Assembly (NCBI RefSeq): GCF_004028095.1
Contig: NZ_SBHM01000007.1
Coordinates: forward strand, 930,001-994,000
DNA length: 64,000 nucleotides
Source: Paenarthrobacter ureafaciens
GTDB lineage: Bacteria; Actinomycetota; Actinomycetes; Actinomycetales; Micrococcaceae
Reading direction: 5' to 3'
In this document: positions 1 through 8,650 of the stretch, piece after piece
Numbering within the stretch: the first letter of the stretch is position 1
Layout: the number at the start of each line of letters is the position of its first letter
Notes under the pieces: generated by a model
Seen by the model: only the letters and a program-made list of their open reading frames with translations
The model's database searches: none
What the model was told of the DNA's origin: nothing
Program-made: the position numbers and the translations under genes

Positions 1-915
1 GCGGAGCCTGCCGCTGAGGCCGAGCCCGCGACTGCCGCTATTCCGGTGGTTTCGGCGCACGTTGCCGCCGAGGCCGGGACCGCCCAGCCCAAGACGCCGG
101 CCCGGATCGCCGCTGACGCTACAGCCGCCGCCGGACTGGCCAGTCGCAAGACCGCCCGGGGCCAACACGACGGCGCACGCCCTGCGGCAGGACGAGCCGC
201 TGCAAGACGCAATGCTGCGAAGTCGGCCTTTGGTTCCTTTGCTTCCTCATCCTTCACCAAGGAACCCCACGCCGTCCTGACCAAGGCAGCGTCCGTGAAG
301 ACCATGAGCCAGCGCATGGCGGTGGTCGCCGGAGCACTGGGCCTGGTCCTCACGGTGGGAACGGTAAGCCAAGCCATGGACCTGCCGATCTTCGGCCAGG
401 ACACCCAAAACCAGGCCAGTGGCGCTAACAATTCCGGCGAAGGCCGGGCAACGGGCTCGGCCACTCCTGGCCCGACGCCGTCCTACTCCACCGCGTCCTC
501 GACGTCGGCCGCTACGACGGATACCGGGCAGTCCGCAGTCGAAGCAGCCTCTCCGGCAGCGGCAGCACCGCCGTCGTCCACTCCGACGCCGCAGGTTTCG
601 TTGGCCGACCCCAAGTGGATTCCGTCCAACGCCCCTTCGGCCGTGGTTCCGGTACCGGGCGTGACGTCGCCCGTTCCGAGTCAGCCGGCACCGCCGTCGG
701 ACAACATCACGGCGCCTTCGCCCAGCACGACGCCTTCAACGACGACGACGCCAACCACCACCCCAACGCCCACGCCGACGACGACGCAGACTTCCAAGCC
801 GCGGCCCAGCGACTCCCCGAAGCCGGGCTCCGCCCCTAAGTCCAGCGCACCGACGGAGGTTCCGAGCCTGGACGTGGACGGCCTGCTCGACGCAGCCAAG
901 GGGGTCCTCAAGTGA
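1..915 (+). CDS. Membrane-anchored Ser/Thr/Pro-rich protein, 5' end missing
   Basis: The frame is open from the left edge, so the true start lies outside the window. The visible 304 residues begin Ala-rich and positively charged. They are followed by one hydrophobic segment at about residues 107-127 (starting near MSQRMAVVAGALGLVL) and a long low-complexity tail of Ser, Thr and Pro, including a run of about 25 Thr/Pro/Ser residues. This is a type II anchored or long-signal exported protein with a wall-spanning tail. I recognise no catalytic domain. The frame is clearly coding by its GC-rich third positions, but function is unknown. Confidence 0.6.
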   Translation, partial: AEPAAEAEPATAAIPVVSAHVAAEAGTAQPKTPARIAADATAAAGLASRKTARGQHDGARPAAGRAAARRNAAKSAFGSFASSSFTKEPHAVLTKAASVKTMSQRMAVVAGALGLVLTVGTVSQAMDLPIFGQDTQNQASGANNSGEGRATGSATPGPTPSYSTASSTSAATTDTGQSAVEAASPAAAAPPSSTPTPQVSLADPKWIPSNAPSAVVPVPGVTSPVPSQPAPPSDNITAPSPSTTPSTTTTPTTTPTPTPTTTQTSKPRPSDSPKPGSAPKSSAPTEVPSLDVDGLLDAAKGVLK

Positions 916-1050
916 GCACCCGCATGCCCCGCACCACTACCCACATCGGCTGGCACGGCCGGTACTGCTGCAGCAGCCGGACGGCCACTTTCCGCCATCG
1001 GATGGGCCGCTGGAGCCACCAGCGGTTGCGCCGTTTCTGACGGGCGCCGC

Positions 1051-1094
1051 AAAAAAGCCAAGAAGGCAGGGACCCAGCAAGGGTTCCTGCCTTC
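1051..1094 (-). terminator. Rho-independent terminator for the AEC carrier gene
   Basis: A 14-bp stem (1062-1075 paired with 1081-1094, one mismatch, loop AGCAA) is followed on the minus strand by TTGGCTTTTTT (1051-1061). It lies about 80 bp past the stop of the minus-strand carrier gene. Confidence 0.75.
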
Positions 1095-1142
1095 TGTTCT
1101 GCCACCTGACTGTTCTGCCACCCGACTGTTCTGCCACCCGGC
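1095..1142. repeat. Three 16-bp tandem repeats
   Basis: Three consecutive copies of TGTTCTGCCACCYGRC lie at 1095-1110, 1111-1126 and 1127-1142. They are directly beside the terminator stem in an intergenic stretch. This is probably a slippage product with no evident function. Confidence 0.8.
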
Positions 1143-1173
1143 TCTTCCGCCCCCGGGTCGGTCACATGTTTCG

Positions 1174-2094
1174 CTACCCCAAGAGCCACGCGACCACCAG
1201 CAAGGCCCCCACGCAGAGCACTGTGGTCAGGAGGATGACGTCGCGCGCAACAACAGTGCCACGGCCGTACGGGGAAGCGAAAAGGAACACATTCTGTGCC
1301 GTGGGAAGCGCACCCATGATGACCACCGCCAGGAGGTGCTGCCCTTCGAGCCCGAAGACGAACCGCCCCAGCGCCCAGACCACCAAGGGCATCCCCACGA
1401 GTTTCAGGAGCGTCGCCACCACGGTTTCCACCCGGCCGTCGCCCTTCTGCAGCGGAGCGCGGCCCGCCAAGGACATCCCGAAGGCGAGCAGCACCATGGG
1501 AACGGCAGCTCCGGCCAACATATCGATGGGCCGCTGGACCAGTTCCGGAACCTCCCACCGGGTCAACGCCACCACCACACCCAGCGCTGACGCGATGATC
1601 ATGGGATTCCCCAACGGCTGCAGCACTACCCGCTTCCAGGGAATTTTCGCCCCTCCGGCCACACCAAGGATGGTGACATAGAAGGGCGCCAGGACCAGGA
1701 GTTGCACCAGCAGGACCGGGGCAACGTGCTGGGCCGTTCCCACCGCGTAGAGGGAAACGGGGATCCCGATGTTGTTGGCATTGGCATAGCTGCTGGCCAT
1801 GGCTCCCACGGCCGTTTCGGCAACGGACCGTCGGAAAAAGAGGAAACTCAGCAGGCAGTACATGAGGCCCATCGCGGCAGCAGACAGAAGGGCCAGCGGG
1901 GCGTCGACGCCGAGCGCGGCCCGTATGTCGCTCCCGGCCACCACGGTGAAGAGCAGCGCCGGGTTGGTGATGTAGAAGGCGGTGCGGGTCAGAGCAGCCT
2001 GCACTTCCGGGGCGAGCAGTTTGCACCGGACGGCCAGGTAGCCCACGGCAATGACTGCCGAAATGATGAGGATGCCGGAAACGACGCCGCCCAC
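1174..2094 (-). CDS. AEC (auxin efflux carrier) family transporter
   Basis: This 306-residue integral membrane protein has about ten hydrophobic segments in two five-helix halves, as in the AEC/BASS-like fold. The motif ASSYANANNIGIPVSLY in the first half and ALPTAQNVFLFA in the second half are the characteristic Asn-containing unwound helices of the family. Members export organic acids or related anions; the substrate here cannot be told. The start is GTG with an AAAGGGGG ribosome site just upstream. It is transcribed alone, with a terminator behind it. A small inverted repeat (GAGAAA-CCGC-TTTCTC, 2159-2174) lies upstream and could be an operator or the end of the neighbouring regulator transcript. 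Confidence 0.88.
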   Translation of the reverse strand: MGGVVSGILIISAVIAVGYLAVRCKLLAPEVQAALTRTAFYITNPALLFTVVAGSDIRAALGVDAPLALLSAAAMGLMYCLLSFLFFRRSVAETAVGAMASSYANANNIGIPVSLYAVGTAQHVAPVLLVQLLVLAPFYVTILGVAGGAKIPWKRVVLQPLGNPMIIASALGVVVALTRWEVPELVQRPIDMLAGAAVPMVLLAFGMSLAGRAPLQKGDGRVETVVATLLKLVGMPLVVWALGRFVFGLEGQHLLAVVIMGALPTAQNVFLFASPYGRGTVVARDVILLTTVLCVGALLVVAWLLG

Positions 2095-2226
2095 CCCGCC
2101 CCCTTTCGCATTGGTAACAGGTCCCGCTTGGAACGGTTTCCCTAGTTACTAATCCTGCGAGAAACCGCTTTCTCACCCTAAGCGTACGGGCAGGGGCTGT
2201 CCATCGGAGTTCATCCTGTGGCGCCT

Positions 2227-3441
2227 TTAGATTCGTGGCCTGAGCGCCCAGCGCCGGGCCTTCAGCGCGGCGTGAAGCTCCAGCCGGATGGCACCACTGA
2301 GGGGATCGGCTCCAATGAGTTGGCGGATCCTGCCGAGCCGGTTGTAAATGCTGCTGCGATGCAGATGGAGTTTGGCGGCGACATCCTGCACCGAACCGTC
2401 GTTGTCGTAGAGGAGCTCCAGGACGGGCAGGAGCTCACCGTTTCGATCCTGCCCTTCAAGGGTGCTGTAGTGGACGGAGCCCGTATCGTCCCAACCGCCG
2501 GGCGCCTGCAGGCGGTCGAAGAGTTGATAGACCCCCACCGACCGGCTGTCCACCAGCTCTCCCAGCGACGGTTCGACAGCCGCAGCCTGGGCAGCCACCT
2601 TCGACTGCCGGTACGCTCCCGCAAGCTGCCGGATCACCTGTATTGGTTCGCTGATGCCTAGGATGATGCGGTCCACCGAACGGCCGGCACGCTTGGCCAA
2701 CTCCAGTTGGTAATGCACCAGCACTTGCGCATGAACGGCCCGGCCGCCCGATTCACGGAAGAGGACCACCGAATGCGTCTCGGTCCCGGCGCTGAAGAGG
2801 GCAACATCGACGCCGATGGTGGACTGAAGCGCCGCGGAACGGTGGGTCAAGGTAGCGTCCAAAGGATCGACGCCGGACCCGGCACCACCGGCGTCCAGGA
2901 TGGTCACCACCTGCCAGGGGCCCTTGCCCTGGATCTCCTTCCACCCGGCCACCGCAGCCACCGCGTTGGATTCCCCTCCACAGGCGGAGAGGAACTCTTG
3001 CTCCCTCCGGCGGCGGAACTCGGACTCCGCCGTGTTCGAGTCCAGCAGCAAGGCCGCAAGCAGGTCCAACTCGTCACGAACGCCGGGCAGTTGGGTGAGG
3101 ATCGCCGTCGCACTTTGCTCCTCAAGGTCCTGCTGCACCCACAGGTAACCGACGCGGAAGCCGCGCACCAACAGCGGTACGCAAACGCGCCCCAGCATGC
3201 CCAAGTCAGGGTTGGCCGGAATCACAACGGGACGGACCGCCGTCGCGATACCGTGCGAAAGCTGCCAGGCGCTGACGTCGCTGGGCACACGCTTGCTGAG
3301 CAGGAAATTCACCCGGACGCGGTCCGCGTGGGACTGGTTGGAACTGTATGCAAGGAGGACACCATCAAGGTCCTCAAGGGACAATCCCCTGCCCAGCTTT
3401 AGCGCTACGCGTTCGACGAGTTGTTCAACGTCCTGCTGCAT
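2227..3441 (-). CDS. PucR-family transcriptional regulator, probable regulator of ald
   Basis: This is a 404-residue regulator. The C-terminal 60 residues ([20 protein letters not shown] followed by [13 protein letters not shown]) form the PucR-type helix-turn-helix, preceded by a central GGDEF-like region. The open frame extends 34 codons further upstream, but that extension is Cys/Arg-rich and unlike the family, so I start at the ATG giving [16 protein letters not shown]. It is divergent from alanine dehydrogenase across a 200-bp region with two palindromes. In Bacillus subtilis the PucR-family protein AdeR activates ald, so a role as alanine-responsive regulator of ald is the natural inference, not shown by the sequence itself. 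Confidence 0.85.
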   Translation of the reverse strand: MQQDVEQLVERVALKLGRGLSLEDLDGVLLAYSSNQSHADRVRVNFLLSKRVPSDVSAWQLSHGIATAVRPVVIPANPDLGMLGRVCVPLLVRGFRVGYLWVQQDLEEQSATAILTQLPGVRDELDLLAALLLDSNTAESEFRRRREQEFLSACGGESNAVAAVAGWKEIQGKGPWQVVTILDAGGAGSGVDPLDATLTHRSAALQSTIGVDVALFSAGTETHSVVLFRESGGRAVHAQVLVHYQLELAKRAGRSVDRIILGISEPIQVIRQLAGAYRQSKVAAQAAAVEPSLGELVDSRSVGVYQLFDRLQAPGGWDDTGSVHYSTLEGQDRNGELLPVLELLYDNDGSVQDVAAKLHLHRSSIYNRLGRIRQLIGADPLSGAIRLELHAALKARRWALRPRI

Positions 3442-3484
3442 CAAGAAAGCGTACCAACAGCAGGCGACACTTGACGCTCCGCTT

Positions 3485-3500
3485 CTCGACAAATGTCGAG
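3485..3500. promoter_or_regulatory. Candidate operator in the PucR-ald divergent region
   Basis: A perfect inverted repeat CTCGACA-AA-TGTCGAG lies about midway between the divergent starts. It is a plausible regulator site for pucR/ald control. No transcript evidence is available. Confidence 0.4.
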
Positions 3501-3513
3501 CACAGCCCTTGGT

Positions 3514-3525
3514 ATTCCGCGGAAT
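3514..3525. promoter_or_regulatory. Second palindrome in the PucR-ald divergent region
   Basis: The perfect 12-bp palindrome ATTCCGCGGAAT is centred 27 bp from the neighbouring inverted repeat. The different sequence suggests either a second regulator or a chance palindrome. Confidence 0.3.
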
Positions 3526-3640
3526 CCGCAGCCGGATCCACACCAGTCCATGTCACCTGCCTCACAGCCGGACCTATTCTGGAAGCACAGCCCACAGCAC
3601 AAAAACCGGCCTTAAGAGGCCGCTGACGATGGAGCCCCAG

Positions 3641-4759
3641 ATGATCATTGGCGTCCCCAAGGAAATCAAGAACAACGAATTCCGCGTAGCCATCACGGCC
3701 GCCGGCGTGCACGAGTTCCGCACCCACGGCCACACCGTCCTGGTAGAGCGCGGTGCAGGCCTCGGCTCCGGCATCACCGACGAGGAATACTCGATCGCCG
3801 GCGCGGAAATCGTCAACGACGCCGACGATGTCTGGGCCCGCGCGGACATGGTCATGAAGGTCAAGGAACCCATCAAGGCGGAATACCACCGCTTCCGCAA
3901 GGGCCTGATCCTCTTCACCTACCTGCACCTGGCCGCCGAGCCCGAGCTCACGGCCGAGCTCATCAACTCCGGCGTCACCGCAATCGCCTACGAAACCGTG
4001 CAGGAAGGCCGCACCCTCCCGCTGCTCGCCCCGATGTCCGAAGTTGCAGGCCGCCTCTCCGTGGTGGTTGGTGCTTCTTCCCTCATGGCCCCCGCCGGCG
4101 GCAAGGGCATCCTCATGGGCGGCGTCCCGGGCGTCCGCCCGGCCAAGGTTGTTGTCCTCGGCGCAGGCGTTGCGGGAACCAACGCCGCTGCCATGGCATT
4201 GGGACTTGGTGCTGATGTGACCATCATGGACATCAACATCAACCGGCTGCGTGAACTGGACGCCCTCTATCAGGGCCGCCTGAAGACCGTTGCCTCCAAT
4301 GCCTACGAGATCGAGAAGTCAGTTGTCGACGCAGATCTGGTCATCGGTTCCGTCCTGATCCCGGGCGCCAAGGCTCCCAAGCTGGTCACCAACGAACTCG
4401 TGTCCCGAATGAAGCCGGGCTCGGTTCTGGTGGACATCGCCGTGGACCAGGGCGGTTGCTTCGAGGACACGCACCCCACCACCCACCAGGAACCGACGTA
4501 CAAGGTCCACAACTCGATCTTCTACTGCGTTGCCAACATGCCTGGCGCTGTTCCGAACACCTCCACGTACGCACTGACCAACGTCACCCTGCGCTACGCA
4601 GTTGCCCTGGCCAACCTGGGCGTCAAGGCCGCCTTCGACCGCGACCCCGCTCTCGCAGCCGGCCTCAACATCGCCGCCGGCCACGTGGCTCACCACTCCG
4701 TCTCCGAGGCGCACAACCTGCCCCTCGTTGAGGACTGGCACACCCTGGTCTCCGCCTAA
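3641..4759 (+). CDS. ald: Alanine dehydrogenase
   Basis: This enzyme (372 residues, the usual length) catalyses reversible NAD-dependent oxidative deamination of L-alanine to pyruvate and ammonia in the cytosol. The N-terminus [18 protein letters not shown] is the AlaDH/PNT signature. The glycine-rich NAD site [22 protein letters not shown] is in the second domain, followed by the Asp of TIMDININ that selects NAD over NADP. I chose the ATG at 3641 because GGAG sits six bases upstream; an in-frame ATG at 3629 would add four residues. It is divergent from a PucR regulator and probably allows growth on alanine as carbon and nitrogen source. Confidence 0.97.
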   Translation: MIIGVPKEIKNNEFRVAITAAGVHEFRTHGHTVLVERGAGLGSGITDEEYSIAGAEIVNDADDVWARADMVMKVKEPIKAEYHRFRKGLILFTYLHLAAEPELTAELINSGVTAIAYETVQEGRTLPLLAPMSEVAGRLSVVVGASSLMAPAGGKGILMGGVPGVRPAKVVVLGAGVAGTNAAAMALGLGADVTIMDININRLRELDALYQGRLKTVASNAYEIEKSVVDADLVIGSVLIPGAKAPKLVTNELVSRMKPGSVLVDIAVDQGGCFEDTHPTTHQEPTYKVHNSIFYCVANMPGAVPNTSTYALTNVTLRYAVALANLGVKAAFDRDPALAAGLNIAAGHVAHHSVSEAHNLPLVEDWHTLVSA

Positions 4760-4785
4760 CGGCTGAGCAAACCCGGGCAAGAAAA

Positions 4786-4825
4786 ACGGCGGGGTGCTGC
4801 TTCTACGGAAGCAGTACCCCGCCGT
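4786..4825. terminator. Strong stem-loop between convergent genes
   Basis: ACGGCGGGGT and GCTGCTTC pair with GAAGCAG and TACCCCGCCGT around a short TAC loop, directly after the ald stop. The T-tract is on the minus strand (GTTTTTC, from AAAAAC at 4782), so it may serve the convergent anti-sigma operon as well as ald. Confidence 0.65.
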
Positions 4826-4852
4826 CGTCTGTTCACCCCGCTGCGCCCCTAC

Positions 4853-4909
4853 CGAGATGGCAGTTAATGCCAATGCTTGAGGGAAACATTGGCATTAATT
4901 GTCATCTCG
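4853..4909. repeat. 23-bp imperfect inverted repeat
   Basis: The left arm 4853-4875 and right arm 4887-4909 match at 21 of 23 positions, with an 11-base spacer. The arms contain TGGCATTAATTGTCATCTCG-like sequence and are more AT-rich than the surroundings. No T-tract follows on either strand, so it is not a typical terminator. A related but weaker dyad occurs at 39028-39079. Confidence 0.7.
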
Positions 4910-4936
4910 CGGGGGGCTACTTCGCAGGGTTGGGGG

Positions 4937-5755
4937 CTACTTGGCGGGGTTGGCCGGAGCCTTGGGGACCTCCGGAACAACATGCGTGGGAACCGGCACC
5001 GGGATGTCGGACGGTTCAACCTTCGGTGGATCCAGCTTGGGGAGGTTTTCCGGGCTGACGGGCGGGGCGGGAAGCGGGAGTGCATTTCCCGGAACCGCCG
5101 GCCGGGCGGGTTCCTTCGCCTGTTCGTTGCCGTTGGGTTTCCCGGGTCCGGATGAGGGCGCTGCTGGGGGCGTGGCTCCGCCTCCCGGAACGGTGCCGGC
5201 CGATTCTCCGGGGACGCCCGATGCGGGTTGCGGCGAGTGTGAGTCCTGAACGGGGACGCCTGCCGGCTCTTCCTCGTGGGGCGCCTCGGCAGGAGCCTGA
5301 GCGGGCGCAAACTGGTCCACTACCGAGCCAATGGCCGCACCCCAGTGCTGGAATGTTCCCGCGATTCCGCCCTCTTGTGCAGCGGCGGCCGTGGCGCCGC
5401 CTGCCAGCGAAACCGCCACGGCAAGTCCCGTGAAGGCTGCGCGGCGCTTACGACGGCGGAGGGCCAGTTCGTCGCGGACAGCAGGTCTTGGGGTCGTGCC
5501 CGGTTCCGTTGCGGCTGCCGCCGACGCATCCGGTGAAGTGTCGACTGCGGTGAGTACCGCCGTCGTGGTTTCCTGCGCGCCTGCACTGCCGGTCATCAGC
5601 GCGCGCACAGCGTCCGACGGCGCCGGATTGGTGGCCGCGAGCGAACGAAGCTCCAGCAGTTCGGTGCGGATGTCCGCAGCATCGTCGACGCCGGAATCTG
5701 CCAGGAAGCGGTCAACGGAGGCCTCCGGGCGTTGCCGCTGAGGATGGTTGTTCAT
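4937..5755 (-). CDS. Candidate anti-sigma factor, single-pass membrane protein
   Basis: This 272-residue protein starts inside the stop of the ECF sigma gene (ATGA overlap), so the two are translationally coupled. The N-terminal 100 residues are soluble, begin MNNHPQRQRPEASVDRFLAD and are rich in acidic and Leu residues as in RsdA-like anti-sigma domains. One transmembrane helix is at about 107-127 after a cluster of Arg/Lys. The outer part (130-272) is Pro/Ala-rich. The layout of sigma factor followed by a coupled single-span protein matches SigD-RsdA in mycobacteria. Anti-sigma function is inferred from topology and position, not from a conserved motif. Confidence 0.7.
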   Translation of the reverse strand: MNNHPQRQRPEASVDRFLADSGVDDAADIRTELLELRSLAATNPAPSDAVRALMTGSAGAQETTTAVLTAVDTSPDASAAAATEPGTTPRPAVRDELALRRRKRRAAFTGLAVAVSLAGGATAAAAQEGGIAGTFQHWGAAIGSVVDQFAPAQAPAEAPHEEEPAGVPVQDSHSPQPASGVPGESAGTVPGGGATPPAAPSSGPGKPNGNEQAKEPARPAVPGNALPLPAPPVSPENLPKLDPPKVEPSDIPVPVPTHVVPEVPKAPANPAK

Positions 5756-6309
5756 GCGTGCTCGTTCCTTTGCGGTGTCCGCTGCGCCAATGCTTGTTTC
5801 CTCAACGCGGTCAGTGCCCTGCGTTGCAGTTGCTTGATGGCCCCTTGGGACTTGTCCATGATGGACGCTGTTTCTTCGACGGACAGGTCGGCTACCACGC
5901 GGAGTGCCAGGACTTCGCGGTAATCGTCGGGGAGTCCTTCCAAGAGGTGGATAGCCCCGAGGCCGCCGACAGCCTGTTCCTCGGCCGAAGGTGCGCTGCG
6001 GTGGTCAAGGTCGGCATCGTAGGGGGCCGCGTCAGGGGTGCGCTCCCGCCGGCGGTAGTGATCCACCATCCGCGCATGGGCCATGGAGAACAACAACGAC
6101 TTTGCCCCTTGCAGGCCGCCCTGAAGCGTGGGGATCCTGGGGTACAGGGCCAGGAACACATCCTGCGTCACGGCCTCCGCATCCTCAACACCCCGGGCCC
6201 GAAGGTATCCGAGGACGGGTCCGGAAAAGGTGTTGTAGGCAGCGGTAAAAAGCAGGCCAGGATCGTCCTGGTCTGCCTGGACATTCTCTTCAACCAATGG
6301 GTTCAGCAC
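5752..6309 (-). CDS. ECF RNA polymerase sigma factor
   Basis: This 185-residue protein has the two ECF regions in order: sigma2 (AAYNTFSGPVLGYLRARGVE then AVTQDVFLALYPRIP and the region-2.4-like MAHARMVDHYRRRER) and sigma4 (LEGLPDDYREVLALRVVADL then SVEETASIMDKSQGAIKQLQ). It binds core polymerase and directs it to a dedicated promoter set. The closest pattern is the SigD-like group of actinobacteria. The start is GTG. It overlaps the candidate anti-sigma by four bases. The Ala/Pro-rich exported-protein gene lies immediately upstream on the same strand and may be a target. Confidence 0.92.
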   Translation of the reverse strand: MLNPLVEENVQADQDDPGLLFTAAYNTFSGPVLGYLRARGVEDAEAVTQDVFLALYPRIPTLQGGLQGAKSLLFSMAHARMVDHYRRRERTPDAAPYDADLDHRSAPSAEEQAVGGLGAIHLLEGLPDDYREVLALRVVADLSVEETASIMDKSQGAIKQLQRRALTALRKQALAQRTPQRNEHA

Positions 6310-6385
6310 CCGCGGATGCCTCCATCCTGCGCAGCGCAGCGACGCGTTACAGCCCCCAAACCGTTGCGGCTGCCGTCCGTTACGT

Positions 6386-6432
6386 GGCGGGGCTCCGTGC
6401 CTGATCGCTCGGATCCGGCAAGAAGCCCCGCC
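6386..6432. terminator. Stem-loop between exported-protein gene and sigma gene
   Basis: GGCGGGGCT (6386-6394) pairs perfectly with AGCCCCGCC (6424-6432) around a 29-base loop. No T-run follows, so it may be an attenuating hairpin rather than a full terminator. Confidence 0.4.
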
Positions 6433-6455
6433 CTTAAACCGTAGCTGCCAGGTGC

Positions 6456-7169
6456 TTAGCGGACAGAATCGAGCGCTGCACCAGGGCCTGCGGGCAGGTC
6501 CGTGGGAACCTGGGAAGGCAGTGCCGGAGCTGCGGGAACCGCAGGAGTGGCGGGAACTGCAGGAGTTGCCGGTACGGACGGCGTGCCGGGAACTGCCGGA
6601 GTAGCCGGAACGGCCGGGACTACAGCCGAAACGGAAGCATCGGCGTCGGCGTTTGCTGTGGCGTCAGCCTTCAGTCCCGCGGCCTTGCCGGCGTCCACAA
6701 CAGCGGCACAGTGGGCCTCAACCTTGGCTTCGCCGCCGGCGTCGATGACCAACGATTCGTAGCCGGGGATCTTGGTGTCCGGCTTCAGTCCGCCGTTGAC
6801 GAACGCGGTGCACAGGCCAAATGCTTCCGGGGTGGCGGCGACGGCGTCGTTCGCAGCGGACTTGGCGGCAGCTACTGCGTCTGCGGCCTTGTCCTGACCG
6901 GCGGCCTTCGCCTCTTCGGCCGTAGCCTTGGCGGTCTCGACGGCGTCAGTCGCCTTGGCAGCAGCGGCTTCCGTTGCGTCGGTGGCCTGCTCGGTGGCCT
7001 GGCTTGCGGCGGGGGCAGGGGCGCCAACGAGCTCGTGGGCGCTCTGCTGGAGCTCGGTGGGGAGCGCGCCGTTGGCTGCAGCGACGCCGGTTCCACCGGC
7101 GGCTACGGCTCCGGCGGCCAGGACGCTCGCGGCGACTTTGCTCGAGGCGATGACAGAGAACAAGGACAT
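6456..7169 (-). CDS. Ala/Pro-rich exported protein
   Basis: This 237-residue protein has an N-terminal hydrophobic signal (about residues 8-32). An Ala/Thr/Lys-rich helical stretch follows (40-115) with alternating acidic and basic residues that could form an extended coiled region. A short domain with two Cys (around AFGLCTAFVNGGLKPDTKI and AEAHC-like sequence) comes next, and then a C-terminal Pro-rich tail made of repeats of VPATPAVP. Repeats plus signal point to a cell-surface or wall-associated protein. Lying just upstream of the sigma/anti-sigma genes, it is a possible regulon member. No known family recognised. Confidence 0.65.
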   Translation of the reverse strand: MSLFSVIASSKVAASVLAAGAVAAGGTGVAAANGALPTELQQSAHELVGAPAPAASQATEQATDATEAAAAKATDAVETAKATAEEAKAAGQDKAADAVAAAKSAANDAVAATPEAFGLCTAFVNGGLKPDTKIPGYESLVIDAGGEAKVEAHCAAVVDAGKAAGLKADATANADADASVSAVVPAVPATPAVPGTPSVPATPAVPATPAVPAAPALPSQVPTDLPAGPGAALDSVR

Positions 7170-7437
7170 TGAAGACCCTCCGAAAGTTTGGGAGATTGCC
7201 CCGGCAGCGACGTGTCCGCAGCCGGATGATCAAGGTGCGGACGCGGCCCGCACACCCTCTACATCGCTACGGACCCCGGCGAGGTTACGCATGGGTGAAA
7301 AACTTTTTGACGGAGAAGGAAACCCACAGGAGAGAACTGCCCATCGCGCGCCCCTCTGCCGACGGCTAGGCTCGGAGAACGGCCTTGCTGAACTCCTTGT
7401 CTGCGGCCGGATAACTTTCAACGCAGGGGGAGCTGTT

Positions 7438-8625
7438 GTGGGACAAGGTTTGATTGGCGCCGACGTCGCGGATCTTCGGCGGCTGTCCCAAGTGATGGAC
7501 GCCGAGGCGGACAAGATGGCAGCACTTCAACGGCAACTAACGTCGTTGGTCCATGACGGCCGCTACTGGCGCGGGCAGGACGCCGACCGCTTCCGAAGCC
7601 AGTGGAACAGCGAGCTCTCCCGGCGCCTTGCAGCGGCCGCCGCGTGCTTGAGGGCCAATGCCAGGACCCTCCGGACGAACGCCACCCAACAGGAGCTGGC
7701 CTCACGCGGGGACGCGTTCGTCGCCAGCAGCAGTTACTCCAACTCCAACGGCTTCACCGTTGACCCCGTCACCGTGGGCCCCTTGACGGTCGGCGCGGAG
7801 GGGTCTACCGGCGTGGAAGGCAGCAGCGAAGCACATGGCTCGCTCGGTCCCGCCGGAGTGGAATTCGGGGTGTCCGCGGACGGATCGGCAGGCAGTCGGT
7901 TCGTCATTACAGGCAGCGGGGAGTTCGGGCCCGTCAAGACCGTAACCACCAACGAAACGTTCGCCGGTGCGCGCGGGAACGGCAGCATCACCGGACACAT
8001 CCCGTTCGGCTTCAACTTCCTGGATGGCCCGGCCCTTAAGGCCACCGGCGAGGCCTTCGTCGGCATCGAGAACATCACCACCACCAAGAGCGAATTCTTC
8101 GACGGCTGGGTCAACAACACCTCCACCGTCCGGGCCATGACAGGCGCCGAGGCCAGCGCGCACGCCAACGCCGGCCCGTTCCTTTTCGGAGGCGGCGGCG
8201 AGGCCTTCGCCGGCCAGAAGGTGACCATGACCAATGAGACCGAGTTTGCCGGAGGCCTCTTCGGGGTAGGCCAAGGCGGGGAAATCCGGGGCGGCGCGTG
8301 GGCAAGTGCCGGTAGCGCCGAAGTCAGCAGCAGCAAGGCCGACGGCGTTACAGGCTCGGCCGCGAGCGCAGGCGTCGGCGCCGAGTTGACCCAGTCGCAG
8401 TACGTGGAGTTCCTGGGGCAGCGGCTCTCAACCTCCGGGACTGTTGCCGCCGGCGCCGGGGAGGGCTACACCTTCAAGGCTTCCATGGACGAAGACGGCT
8501 TCACGTTGGGCGTCGGTGCCAAGGTGACCGCGGAACTGGGCCTCGGAGCCGGGGCCGAAGTGAAGATCAGCCCGTCCGGCTTCAAGGATTCAGTCACCGG
8601 ATTCGTCGAGTTCCTGTCCAAGTAA
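7438..8625 (+). CDS. WXG-domain protein with glycine-rich C-terminal domain, candidate type VII substrate
   Basis: This 395-residue protein starts at a GTG preceded by AGGGGGAG; the longer open frame upstream lacks a ribosome site. Residues 1-90 look like a WXG100 helical hairpin: two amphipathic helices joined by RYWRGQDADRFRSQW, in which W44-R-G46 is the WXG turn. Residues 95-395 are Gly/Ala/Thr-rich and suggest a beta-structured domain with repeated xGxGxEAF-type stretches (GEAFVGIENITTTK, GEAFAGQKVTMTNETEF). No nuclease, deaminase or lipase motif is visible, so a toxin role is not supported. No ESX ATPase is nearby. It is followed after 25 bp by a small LpqN/PsbP-like gene, probably in one operon. 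Confidence 0.75.
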   Translation: MGQGLIGADVADLRRLSQVMDAEADKMAALQRQLTSLVHDGRYWRGQDADRFRSQWNSELSRRLAAAAACLRANARTLRTNATQQELASRGDAFVASSSYSNSNGFTVDPVTVGPLTVGAEGSTGVEGSSEAHGSLGPAGVEFGVSADGSAGSRFVITGSGEFGPVKTVTTNETFAGARGNGSITGHIPFGFNFLDGPALKATGEAFVGIENITTTKSEFFDGWVNNTSTVRAMTGAEASAHANAGPFLFGGGGEAFAGQKVTMTNETEFAGGLFGVGQGGEIRGGAWASAGSAEVSSSKADGVTGSAASAGVGAELTQSQYVEFLGQRLSTSGTVAAGAGEGYTFKASMDEDGFTLGVGAKVTAELGLGAGAEVKISPSGFKDSVTGFVEFLSK

Positions 8626-8650
8626 CCACTTCCCAGCGCGAAGGGCACCC

